Assembly (NCBI GenBank): GCA_900541135.1
Contig: UQIG01000010.1
Location: 1-60,575, forward strand
Source of the DNA: an uncultured Collinsella sp.
GTDB lineage: Bacteria > Actinomycetota > Coriobacteriia > Coriobacteriales > Coriobacteriaceae
DNA: 60,575 nt
Direction: 5' to 3'
In this document: one piece after another, positions 32,276-39,948 of the stretch
Layout: every line of letters starts with the position of its first letter
How positions within the stretch are numbered: position 1 is the first letter of the stretch
Position numbers and translations under genes: made by a program
The notes under the pieces: generated by a model
The model's input: only the letters and a program-made list of their open reading frames with translations
What the model was told of the DNA's origin: nothing
Databases searched by the model: none

Positions 32276-32704
32276 ATGAGGGTTGTAATCGCTTCCGATG
32301 CCGACGGTATGTCGATGAAGGAGTCCATCAAGGAGATGCTCATCGCCGACGGTCACGAGGTCGTCGACTATTCCGAGACCCCTGCCGCGGACTTTGTCGA
32401 TTCCGCGACCGCCGTTGCCAAGGACCTGCTGGAGCACAAGGATTCCCAGGGCTTCGCATTCGATAAGTACGGCGTCGGCTCCTATATGGCCGCCGTCAAG
32501 ATTAAGGGCATGGTCGTCGCCAACATTTCCGACGAGCGTTCCGCCTACATGACCCGCGAGCACAACGGCTCGCGCATGGTCACCATGGGCCCGGGCGTTG
32601 TGGGCACCGAGGTCGCCAAGAAGATCGCCCGCGAGTTCCTGCGCGCCCAGTACGCCGGCGGCCGTCACCAGATCCGTGTCGACATGCTCAACAAGATGGC
32701 CTAA
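32276..32704 (+). CDS. lacA: Galactose-6-phosphate isomerase subunit LacA
   Basis: One subunit of the LacAB enzyme that converts galactose-6-phosphate to tagatose-6-phosphate. It is an RpiB-fold protein of 142 residues (MRVVIASDADGMSMKESIKE, FDKYGVGSYMAAVKIKGM, NGSRMVTMGPGVVGTEVA). GGAGG lies 5 nt upstream. It lies 63 bp before lacB and probably starts the lacA-lacB-lacX-lacC operon. The LacA-type absence of the CGTG catalytic loop, present in LacB, supports the subunit assignment. Confidence 0.9.
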   Translation: MRVVIASDADGMSMKESIKEMLIADGHEVVDYSETPAADFVDSATAVAKDLLEHKDSQGFAFDKYGVGSYMAAVKIKGMVVANISDERSAYMTREHNGSRMVTMGPGVVGTEVAKKIAREFLRAQYAGGRHQIRVDMLNKMA

Positions 32705-32767
32705 CGAGAGCCACCGAGAACTCGAACTTCTATCTCAACTTGTGAATTCAGACGAAAGGACGTTCTG

Positions 32768-33292
32768 ATGAAGAAGACCATCGCAATCGGTTGCGACCAT
32801 ATCGTTACGGACGAGAAGATCTACCTGGCCGACCGCCTGGAGCAGGCTGGCTACAAGGTGCTCGACTGCGGCACCTACAGCCACACCCGTACGCACTATC
32901 CCATCTACGGCAAGGCCGTGGGCGAGGCTGTTGCCAGCGGCAAGGCCGACTTTGGTGTGGCCCTGTGCGGCACCGGCATTGGCATCACCAACGCCGTCAA
33001 CAAGGTTCCCGGCGCCCGTTGCGCCCTGGTTCGCGACATGACCTCTGCCCTGTATGCCCGTCGCGAGCTCAACGCCAACATCGTGGGCTTTGGCGGCAAG
33101 ATCACCGGCGAGTTCCTGATGGCCGACATCATGCTTGCCTTCCTGGAGGAGCCCTACGAGAAGACCCCCGAGCACGATGCCCTGATTGCCAAGATCGATG
33201 CCTGCAATAAGGCCGACGCTGAGGCTCAGGCTGACCCGCACTTCTTTGACGAGTTCCTCGAGAAGTGGGACCGCGGCGAATACCACGACTAG
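32768..33292 (+). CDS. lacB: Galactose-6-phosphate isomerase subunit LacB
   Basis: Catalytic partner of LacA. The 174-residue RpiB-fold protein has IGCDHIVTDEKIYLADRLE, the active-site loop VALCGTGIGITNAVNKVPG (Cys and GTG motif) and ARCALVRDMTSALYAR. The C-terminal tail DPHFFDEFLEKWDRGEYHD is typical of LacB. GAAAGGA precedes the ATG. Product tagatose-6-phosphate is used by the LacC encoded 1 kb downstream. Confidence 0.92.
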   Translation: MKKTIAIGCDHIVTDEKIYLADRLEQAGYKVLDCGTYSHTRTHYPIYGKAVGEAVASGKADFGVALCGTGIGITNAVNKVPGARCALVRDMTSALYARRELNANIVGFGGKITGEFLMADIMLAFLEEPYEKTPEHDALIAKIDACNKADAEAQADPHFFDEFLEKWDRGEYHD

Positions 33293-33411
33293 CGGGTATC
33301 CGGCGTAATTAACTAGTCCGTTGACGGCTCGCGTTTCTGTGAGGGGGCGCGGGCCGGTTTTCTATCAGCCCTATTGACTTGGCGGGCTGTCGTAAGAAAG
33401 GGAAGGCTCCT

Positions 33412-34293
33412 ATGGAGTTTGTTCTTGATAACGGTTCTATCCGCGTAGCACTGAGCACGGCGGGCGGCTCGTTCACCTCAATTGTGGCCGACGGTCGCGA
33501 GTATCTGTGGCAGGGCGATCCGGCGGTGTGGTCGGGCCAGGCACCTATTTGCTTCCCGATCTGCGGCGGTCTTCGTGACGGTCGCGCAATGACCATGGGC
33601 GGCCGCGAGGTAAAGCTCGCCCGCCACGGCTTTGCGCGCAAACAGGAGTGGAAGCTCGAGGAACAGAGCGACAACATGGTTGCGCTGAGCCTAAGCTCTA
33701 CCGACCATGCCGAGTTGCTCGAGCAGTACCCGTATCCGTTTAAGATCGTTACTCGTTACACGATCGATTCGGAAAAGGTGGCCGTGTCGTACGAGGTGAC
33801 CAATGAGGGCACCGAGGACATGCCGTTCTTTGTGGGCGGTCACCCCGGCTTTAAGTGCCCGCTCGACGAGGGCGAGTCCTATGACGACTACGAGCTTCGT
33901 TTTGAGCAGCGTGAGGCCACCGACCTCTGCACTGCCGTTCCCTCGACGGGCCTGATTGATGTTGAGCATCGCAGCAAGAACCCCATGATCGGCCAGAACC
34001 TGCCGCTTACCCATGAACTCTTTGACTTCGCGGAGACCATCTTCGACGTGCTCGAGAGCCGCGTGGTTACGCTGACCAAGAAAACCGAGGACAAGGGCGT
34101 GCGCCTGACGTTCCCCGATATGCCGTACCTGATTGTGTGGAGCAAGCCCGAGGGCGACTTTGTGGCTGTTGAACCGTGGGGTGGTCTGTCCACCTGCTCC
34201 GACGAGGACGATATCCTGGAGCACAAGCGCGGCTGCCTGGTGGCCAAGCCGGGAGAGACCGTCACCCGCGGCTTTGAGATCGAGATCCTTTAA
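33412..34293 (+). CDS. lacX: LacX-type aldose-1-epimerase-like protein, copy 2
   Basis: Second LacX, 293 residues, highly similar to the copy at 9140 (shared STAGGSFTSI, GREYLWQGDPAVWSGQAPIC, ARHGFARKQEWKL, GGHPGFKCPLDEGESYDDYE). The start at 33412 follows AAAGGGAAGG. It lies between lacB and lacC, exactly where LacX-family proteins are expected in a lac operon, so this is probably the ancestral setting and the 9 kb copy the derived one (inference). Confidence 0.85.
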   Translation: MEFVLDNGSIRVALSTAGGSFTSIVADGREYLWQGDPAVWSGQAPICFPICGGLRDGRAMTMGGREVKLARHGFARKQEWKLEEQSDNMVALSLSSTDHAELLEQYPYPFKIVTRYTIDSEKVAVSYEVTNEGTEDMPFFVGGHPGFKCPLDEGESYDDYELRFEQREATDLCTAVPSTGLIDVEHRSKNPMIGQNLPLTHELFDFAETIFDVLESRVVTLTKKTEDKGVRLTFPDMPYLIVWSKPEGDFVAVEPWGGLSTCSDEDDILEHKRGCLVAKPGETVTRGFEIEIL

Positions 34294-34346
34294 CGAGTTA
34301 TCGTATGTTTGGGGCGGGTTATGCCGCCCCGGAACAGGAGTTCAAC

Positions 34347-35282
34347 ATGATTCTGACCGTTACCATGAACCCGTCGATTGATACGCGCTATCAGCTCGAC
34401 AAGCTGATCATCGACGACGTGAACCGTGTGACGCCCGAAAAGACCGCTGGCGGCAAGGGCCTCAACGTGAGCCGTGTGCTGCTGCAGTTGGGCGACGATG
34501 TGCTCGCGACCGGTCTGCTCGGCGGACACATGGGTGCCTATATGGCCGAGCTTATGGATGCCGACGGCGTCAAGAACGACTTTGTGCCCATCGCCGGTGA
34601 GACGCGCATTTGCCTGAATATCCTGCACGAGGGCAACCAGACCGAGCTGCTGGAGAGCGGCCCGCAGATCGCCCCGGCCGAGCTCGAGGCCTTTACGGCC
34701 AAGTTCGCCGAGCTTGCAGCGAAGGCGGACGTTGTGACGCTTTCGGGCTCGCTGCCGCGCGGCGTCGATGCCGGCTACTATGCCGAGCTCGTCAAGATCG
34801 CCGAGGAGGCGGGCGCCAAGGTGCTGCTCGACACCTCGGGTGCATCGCTGGAGGCCGCGCTGGAGTCCGACGCTAAGCCTGAGCTCGTAAAGCCCAACCT
34901 GACCGAGATTAACGGCCTGCTGGGTACGTCCTTTACGACTGATGATGTCGATGCCCTGCGCGAGGCGCTCGCCGCCGATGGCCGCTTTGCCGGTATTCCC
35001 TGGGTTGTCGTTTCGATGGGCGCTGCCGGTTCGGTGGGCTTCCATGAGGGTCGCGCGTTCCGCGCCAAGACGCCCGCGATTGCGGCTGTGAACGCGACGG
35101 GTTCCGGCGACTCGACCATCGCCGGCTTTGCGCATGCCATTGCTGCCGGCGCCGACGACGTCACGGTGCTCAAGACCGCCAATACCTGCGGCAAGCTCAA
35201 CGCCATGGATCCCAAGACCGGCCACCTGGTCATGGACCGCTGGGACGAGGTCTACAACAGCGTTGTCGTGACTGAACTGTAG
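34347..35282 (+). CDS. lacC: Tagatose-6-phosphate kinase (LacC family), copy 2
   Basis: PfkB-family kinase producing tagatose-1,6-bisphosphate in the lac operon. Motifs are ILTVTMNPSIDTRYQLD, KTAGGKGLNVSRVL, VKPNLTEINGLLG and AVNATGSGDSTIAGFA. 311 residues. The ATG at 34347 follows ACAGGAG; the upstream in-frame start is not supported. Copies 1 and 2 align throughout. It is the last gene of the operon; no lacD follows, so the class II aldolase at 42322 is the candidate for the next step. Confidence 0.89.
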   Translation: MILTVTMNPSIDTRYQLDKLIIDDVNRVTPEKTAGGKGLNVSRVLLQLGDDVLATGLLGGHMGAYMAELMDADGVKNDFVPIAGETRICLNILHEGNQTELLESGPQIAPAELEAFTAKFAELAAKADVVTLSGSLPRGVDAGYYAELVKIAEEAGAKVLLDTSGASLEAALESDAKPELVKPNLTEINGLLGTSFTTDDVDALREALAADGRFAGIPWVVVSMGAAGSVGFHEGRAFRAKTPAIAAVNATGSGDSTIAGFAHAIAAGADDVTVLKTANTCGKLNAMDPKTGHLVMDRWDEVYNSVVVTEL

Positions 35283-35283
35283 G

Positions 35284-35422
35284 GTTACGCGGTTTTATCA
35301 AACCGCGTAACGGCGCGACGCTGCAAACGCCCCTAAGCGGCTATCTGACGTTCAATCGTCGGGCATGACCAAAAGGTCAATGCCCTCCTCTTTCACGTCA
35401 CCTTGCTCGCTTAGGGGCGTTT
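35284..35422 (+). terminator. Composite stem structure after lacC2
   Basis: A first hairpin GTTACGCGGTTT/AAACCGCGTAAC (35284-35311) is followed by a 15-bp perfect stem (35325-35339 with 35408-35422, AAACGCCCCTAAGCG and complement) ending in TTTT. Inside it are further helices: TGACGT/ACGTCA and GGGCATGACC-AAAA-GGTCAATGCCC. It probably terminates lacC, but the nested design is more elaborate than needed. Confidence 0.6.
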
Positions 35423-35463
35423 TCGCTGTCGTTGCCAAGACACCGGCGTTGCCTTGGTCGCAA

Positions 35464-35534
35464 GTAGTCATTGGGGACGCTCTTTAATGACTAGTCGTTT
35501 AAGAACGCCCCTTAAGAATGACCCCAATGACTAC
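35464..35534. repeat. GTAGTCATTGGGG palindromic repeat, copy 2
   Basis: GTAGTCATTGGGG at 35464 is the exact complement of CCCCAATGACTAC at 35522-35534, with GACTAGTCGTTTAAGAACG inside. Related to 30821 and 48400. Confidence 0.7.
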
Positions 35535-35541
35535 ACTCAAA

Positions 35542-35579
35542 AACGGCGCCCGCCGGCGATGTTGCCGGCGGGCGCCGTT
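35542..35579 (-). terminator. Terminator of galKT
   Basis: AACGGCGCCCGCCGGC / GCCGGCGGGCGCCGTT, 16-bp stem, then TTTTTGAG on the minus strand. Confidence 0.9.
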
Positions 35580-35625
35580 GTCGTGTAGACGCTATTTGTT
35601 GAGTGCGTGTGTTCGAGCTCGCATG

Positions 35626-37254
35626 CTATAACGAGTCGATAAAGCGCTGCTGGGCGGCGCGGCCGGCTTCGTCCCACTTAAAGACGCCGGCGTTGTCGAG
35701 CACGTGGCCAAACACCACGCCGACCTCCTCGTGTAGGATATCGATGGCGTTGTCGGCCGCAAGCTCGTCGGCGCGGCGGGCAAAGACATCCTCGGCCCAT
35801 GCGGCGTGGCTGCGACAAAGGTCGTCGCCCTCGAGCGCGCCGGCAAGGTCGTAGCTGGCATCGGCCTTGGCTGCCAGCAGGTGCTCGCGGACAGCGCCAA
35901 GCTCGGGAACCAGGCGCGGCGGAAGAATAGCCAGGCCCATGACCTCGATTAGGCCGATGTTCTCCTTTTTAATATGGTGATACTCGGCATGCGGGTGGAA
36001 CACACCCAGCGGATGCTCGTCGGTCGTGATGTTGCAGCGAAGCGCAAGATAGGCCTCGTAGATCTCGCCGCCGGCGTTGCCGCGGGAGTCGACGCGGCGG
36101 ATGACGGGCGTCACGGTGTTGTGCGCTACGCCGTCGGCTGTGCGCGCGATGACGCCCACCGACTCATCGGTCCACTCGCGCCAAGCGAGGATGATCTTCT
36201 CGGCGGCGTCGAGCAGCTGGGCGCGGTCGTGCGAGCGCAGTCGCAGCACCGAAAGCGGCCACTGCAACACGGTACCGCTGACTTGGTCAAAGCCGGGCAC
36301 GCTAAACTGCGAGACCTCGGTGGCATGCATCATGGGGAACTCGTGCGCGCCGCCCTGGAAGTGGTCGTGCGACAGAATCGAGCCGCCCACGATGGGCAGG
36401 TCGGCGTTGGAGCCAATAAAGTAGTGCGGGAACAGGTCGACAAAGTCGAGCAGGCAGGTCAGCCCCTTGCGGTCGACGTGCATCGGACGATGCTCGGAGC
36501 TCATGGCAATGCAGTGCTCGTTAAAGTACGCGTACGGGCTGTACTGGAAGCCCCAGCGCTCGCCGTCGAGCTCAATGGGGATAACGCGCAGATTCTGGCG
36601 GGCGGGGTGAGCGCCGCCGTCGGCTGCGGCGGAGCGTCCGGGGTAGCCCTCGTTCTCGATGCAGAGCTGGCAGGCGGGATACTTCTCGCCCAAGTTCTTG
36701 GCTGCACCTGCCGCGGCGATATCGCGCGGGTCCTTCTCGGGTTTGGACAGGTTGATAGTGATTTCAAGATCGCCCCAGTTGGTGGGGGTGCTCCATTTGA
36801 TGTTGCGCGCGATGGCGGCACGGCGCACGTAGCCGGCGTCGCAGCACAGGCCGTAGAACCAGTCGGTCGCGGCGCGGGGTTCGTTGACGCCCATACGGCC
36901 GGTAAACTCGTCAATCACGGCAGACGGACGAGGCATGAGCTCACCCATGATGCGCATGGCGATACGGTCGCGGCCCGACGCCGTGTCCTCGGCGGCGCCG
37001 TTGGCAACGGCGGCCTCGGCAAGCGCGGCGAGCGTGCCTTCAAGGTCAAAGTCGGGCAGGGTATCGGGGTGCAAGAGCGAGAGTTTCTCAACCTGGAGCG
37101 CCCAGGCCATGTCGAGCGCGGGGCCCGTGGCGCCGATGCACTCCAGAATGGTGTTGTAGGCCCAGATGCGGTCGCCCTGTCCGATCATCGATCGGTGGAT
37201 AGCGTACTCGATCAGGTTCTGCGCAGCCTCGCGCACGTCAGTCATTACAGCCAT
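35626..37254 (-). CDS. galT: UDP-glucose--hexose-1-phosphate uridylyltransferase (GalT, Firmicutes type)
   Basis: Leloir enzyme exchanging galactose-1-phosphate for glucose-1-phosphate on UDP. The 542-residue length and the motifs INLSKPEKDPRDIAAA, YFNEHCIAMSSEHRPM, GGSILSHDHFQGGAHEFPM and GVFHPHAEYHHIKKENIGLIEVMG identify the class II GalT family of Gram-positives. The start is the ATG at 37254, or the ATG at 37245 that overlaps the galK stop as TAATG. It is translationally coupled to galK and ends before a strong terminator. Confidence 0.9.
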   Translation of the reverse strand: MAVMTDVREAAQNLIEYAIHRSMIGQGDRIWAYNTILECIGATGPALDMAWALQVEKLSLLHPDTLPDFDLEGTLAALAEAAVANGAAEDTASGRDRIAMRIMGELMPRPSAVIDEFTGRMGVNEPRAATDWFYGLCCDAGYVRRAAIARNIKWSTPTNWGDLEITINLSKPEKDPRDIAAAGAAKNLGEKYPACQLCIENEGYPGRSAAADGGAHPARQNLRVIPIELDGERWGFQYSPYAYFNEHCIAMSSEHRPMHVDRKGLTCLLDFVDLFPHYFIGSNADLPIVGGSILSHDHFQGGAHEFPMMHATEVSQFSVPGFDQVSGTVLQWPLSVLRLRSHDRAQLLDAAEKIILAWREWTDESVGVIARTADGVAHNTVTPVIRRVDSRGNAGGEIYEAYLALRCNITTDEHPLGVFHPHAEYHHIKKENIGLIEVMGLAILPPRLVPELGAVREHLLAAKADASYDLAGALEGDDLCRSHAAWAEDVFARRADELAADNAIDILHEEVGVVFGHVLDNAGVFKWDEAGRAAQQRFIDSL

Positions 37255-38450
37255 GCCGCGTAAGCCCCCTTGTCAGAAATTGCGTAGTGGCGGGCAGAGC
37301 CCTCGCCCAGCCAGCCGTTCATCTTGGCGATGAAGGTGTCGACCAGGTCGAGCGGCACGAAGGCCTGGATGGTGCCACCAAAGCCGCCGCCGTGGATACG
37401 GACGGCGCCGCGGCCGTCGAGCACGTGCTCGGCCAGTGCCAGGGCATACATCGAGGGCTGCTCGGAGCCCAGCTTGGCAACGACATTCTGCAGGTACATG
37501 GCAGAGCTGGCGCCGGACTCGCGCGTCAGGACCAGGAACTGATCGATGTCGCCGGCGTTCAGGGCAGCCCAGCGCTTATCGACTAGGCCGTTTTCGTACC
37601 AGTAGTGAACGGCGCGCAGGCAGGCGCGGTCGCCCAGCTTGGCGCGCAGCTCGGGGAGCTTGGCGTCAAAGTCCGCCACGTTTACCTCGCACAGGCGTGC
37701 CTTGCCAAACTCGGCAGCGACGTCCTGCATCTCGCGCGGAACGGCGGCGTAGTCGTCGGTGGCGGCCACGTGGTCGGCACCGACCTTAACGAGCACGAGA
37801 GCATAACCGTGATCCTCAAGGTTGAGCTCGAGCTTCTGGGTTTTAGGCTGAGCCTGATCCTCAAAGTCCATGTAGGCGAGGCCGCCCAAGCAAACGGCGG
37901 CCTGGTCCATCAGACCGCAGGGCTTGCCGTAATAGTTGTTCTCGGTGCGCTGGCTCATCTGGGCGAGCGCGACGGGCTCGATGGCGGGTGCGCCCCAGAG
38001 CGTCTCCATGGCGCGACCGTATGCCGCCTCGACAGCAGCGGAGCTCGAAAGACCGCCGCCCGAGGGGACGGAGCAGGTGAAGGCAAAGTCGAAGCCCTGG
38101 GGCTCAACGCCCAGAGCAGCGATTTCGTGGGCCATGCCGCGGACGAGGCTCGCGGACGTGCCCTTCTCGGACTCCTGAACGTCTAGCGTGTCGAGCGCGA
38201 TCTCAAACGTGGGATAGCCCTCGTCGGCTACGCGAACCTTGTTGGAATCGGTTGCCACGGCGATGCCGTCGACGGCGACATCGAGCGAGCCGGCGATAAC
38301 GTGGCCACCCTCGTGGTCAGTGTGGTTGCCGCTGATCTCGGAGCGGCCGGGCGCGTGCACGTAGAGCACCTGGCGGTCGCCGATGGGGCCAAACTCCTCC
38401 TCGAACAGCTTGGTGAGCGTGGCGAATGTCTTTTCGTCGGGGGTGGTCAT
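37245..38450 (-). CDS. galK: Galactokinase
   Basis: GHMP kinase phosphorylating galactose at C1. 401 residues. The N-terminal galactokinase signature is APGRSEISGNHTDHEGGHV, the ATP-binding GHMP motif is CSVPSGGGLSSSAAVEAAYG, and the C-terminal motif is RIHGGGFGGTIQAFVP. The signature has GRSEISGNHTDH where most GalKs have GRVNLIGEHTDY, a variant seen in Gram-positive anaerobes. First gene of galK-galT, divergent from a LacI-family gene. Confidence 0.9.
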   Translation of the reverse strand: MTTPDEKTFATLTKLFEEEFGPIGDRQVLYVHAPGRSEISGNHTDHEGGHVIAGSLDVAVDGIAVATDSNKVRVADEGYPTFEIALDTLDVQESEKGTSASLVRGMAHEIAALGVEPQGFDFAFTCSVPSGGGLSSSAAVEAAYGRAMETLWGAPAIEPVALAQMSQRTENNYYGKPCGLMDQAAVCLGGLAYMDFEDQAQPKTQKLELNLEDHGYALVLVKVGADHVAATDDYAAVPREMQDVAAEFGKARLCEVNVADFDAKLPELRAKLGDRACLRAVHYWYENGLVDKRWAALNAGDIDQFLVLTRESGASSAMYLQNVVAKLGSEQPSMYALALAEHVLDGRGAVRIHGGGFGGTIQAFVPLDLVDTFIAKMNGWLGEGSARHYAISDKGAYAAWL

Positions 38451-38493
38451 GGGAGTCCTTTCCTTGGCGCGCCCGGGTGGGTTTTGCGTCGTT

Positions 38494-38572
38494 ATGAGTA
38501 CGTTAACAACTTAAAGCGGCATGAACCAAGTGTTACGATACCGCACGTTACGGGCTATGTTAACGTACTCAT
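38494..38572. promoter_or_regulatory. Putative GalR operators in the galK/galR gap
   Basis: ATGAGTACGTTAACAA (38494-38509) and ATGTTAACGTACTCAT (38557-38572, exact reverse of ATGAGTACGTTAACAT). The 63-bp centre spacing is about six helical turns. Confidence 0.7.
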
Positions 38573-38603
38573 AACACATCGCTTGTCACTTTTTGAGAAT
38601 CTG

Positions 38604-38633
38604 GTAATCGGTAGAAATTCAGCCGTGAACGGT
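38604..38633 (-). promoter_or_regulatory. LytTR-like direct repeat, galK promoter region
   Basis: GTAATCGGT (38604) and GTGAACGGT (38625), 21-bp period. Confidence 0.45.
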
Positions 38634-38679
38634 ACTGCCGTATGGACTTATAAAGCAGAAGAGATGCAGATAGAAAAAG

Positions 38680-38695
38680 TAGAGTACGTTAACAT
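38680..38695. promoter_or_regulatory. Third GalR operator near the regulator start
   Basis: TAGAGTACGTTAACAT shares 14 of 16 bases with ATGAGTACGTTAACAT. Confidence 0.55.
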
Positions 38696-38787
38696 GCGTC
38701 CGACGATAGCGGGCCTCGGCGCGGGATGTATTTCTGCCCGGGCCGGCATTCACGCTATTCAGATCTCGCAAGGGTGAAGGTGATCCT

Positions 38788-39819
38788 GTGGCAAGGCGCC
38801 CGTCCAACGATACCAGTTCGCGTCCGGTCTCCATGGCCGACGTCGCCCGCGCTGCCGGCGTTTCGCAGCAGACGGTCTCGCGCGTTGCCAACGGCTTGCC
38901 CAATGTGAACGAGCAGACGCGCCAGCGCGTACAGGCCGCGATGCAAGAGCTCGGCTTTCGTCCGAGTTATGCTGGTCGCTCGCTGCGCGACGGCCGTTAC
39001 CATTCGGTCGGCCTGTGCGTCAACGATGTCACCAAGTTTGGCAACCTCTCAATGATCGACGGCATCGCCAGCGCTGCTCGCGAGCATAATTGCGCTATCA
39101 CGCTGGTCGAGATGTCCAAGACCGAGGAGTTTTCGCTTGCCGAGGCCACGCGTCGTATGGCCGCATTGCCGGTGGACGGCATCATCATCGGCATGAGCCG
39201 CATGGCGCCCGATTTTGAGACGTTTGATCCACTGCCGGGCATTGGCACGGTTATCGTCACCATGTACGCGCACCCGCGGGTGACCACGGTCGACTCCGAT
39301 CATTACGGCTGCTCGCTCTTGCTTATGGATCATCTGTTTGAGCTGGGGCACGAGCAAATTCGCTATATTGGCGGCCCGTCGTTCTCGGTCGACGAACAAT
39401 TTCGTCGCGCCGGTTGGCAGGATGCGCTCGAGCGTAAACACATCGAGCCGGCAGTGCCGCTCGAGGGCGACTGGTCTGCCAACAGCGGCTACGAGGCCGG
39501 CAGGTACCTGGCCGAGCACGATCGCACCATGACGGCGATTTACGCGGCAAACGATCAGATGGCAAATGGCGCGATTGCCGCGCTGCGTGATAGCGGTCTG
39601 CGCGTGCCCGAGGACGTGAGCGTGGTGGGCGTCGATGATTCGCTCGATGATTTTGTAGCACACAACGAGCTCACGACCGTGCGATTCGATCTACATCAGC
39701 GCGGACGCGAGGTGTTTGAGCATGCGGTTCCCGAGGCGGGTACGGCGGGCAAAACCGTTGCCATTCGTATTCCCGGCCAGCTCATTATTCGGCATAGCAC
39801 GGCGATACCACACTCATAG
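38788..39819 (+). CDS. galR: LacI/GalR-family regulator of galKT
   Basis: 343-residue LacI-type regulator divergent from galK. The HTH is VSMADVARAAGVSQQTVSRV with the hinge RPSYAGRSLRDG. The effector domain has CVNDVTKFGNLSMIDGIA, IYAANDQMANGAIAAL and SVVGVDDSLDDFVAHN. The GTG start at 38788 follows GGTGAAGGTG. It is closest to the cassette regulators, and its gap contains ATGAGTACGTTAACAT-type sites. Galactose or a derivative is the expected inducer (inference from target genes). Confidence 0.84.
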   Translation: MARRPSNDTSSRPVSMADVARAAGVSQQTVSRVANGLPNVNEQTRQRVQAAMQELGFRPSYAGRSLRDGRYHSVGLCVNDVTKFGNLSMIDGIASAAREHNCAITLVEMSKTEEFSLAEATRRMAALPVDGIIIGMSRMAPDFETFDPLPGIGTVIVTMYAHPRVTTVDSDHYGCSLLLMDHLFELGHEQIRYIGGPSFSVDEQFRRAGWQDALERKHIEPAVPLEGDWSANSGYEAGRYLAEHDRTMTAIYAANDQMANGAIAALRDSGLRVPEDVSVVGVDDSLDDFVAHNELTTVRFDLHQRGREVFEHAVPEAGTAGKTVAIRIPGQLIIRHSTAIPHS

Positions 39820-39948
39820 TTTGCGCAGGTAAACGGCGATTTATCGTATTTCAATAACAATCGGTATGGATGCTGGCAGATAACAGTTGGGATACTGCCG
39901 AGTGTTATGATAGACGGGTTCTTTTGTCTATCTAGGAGGCTTTGCCTG

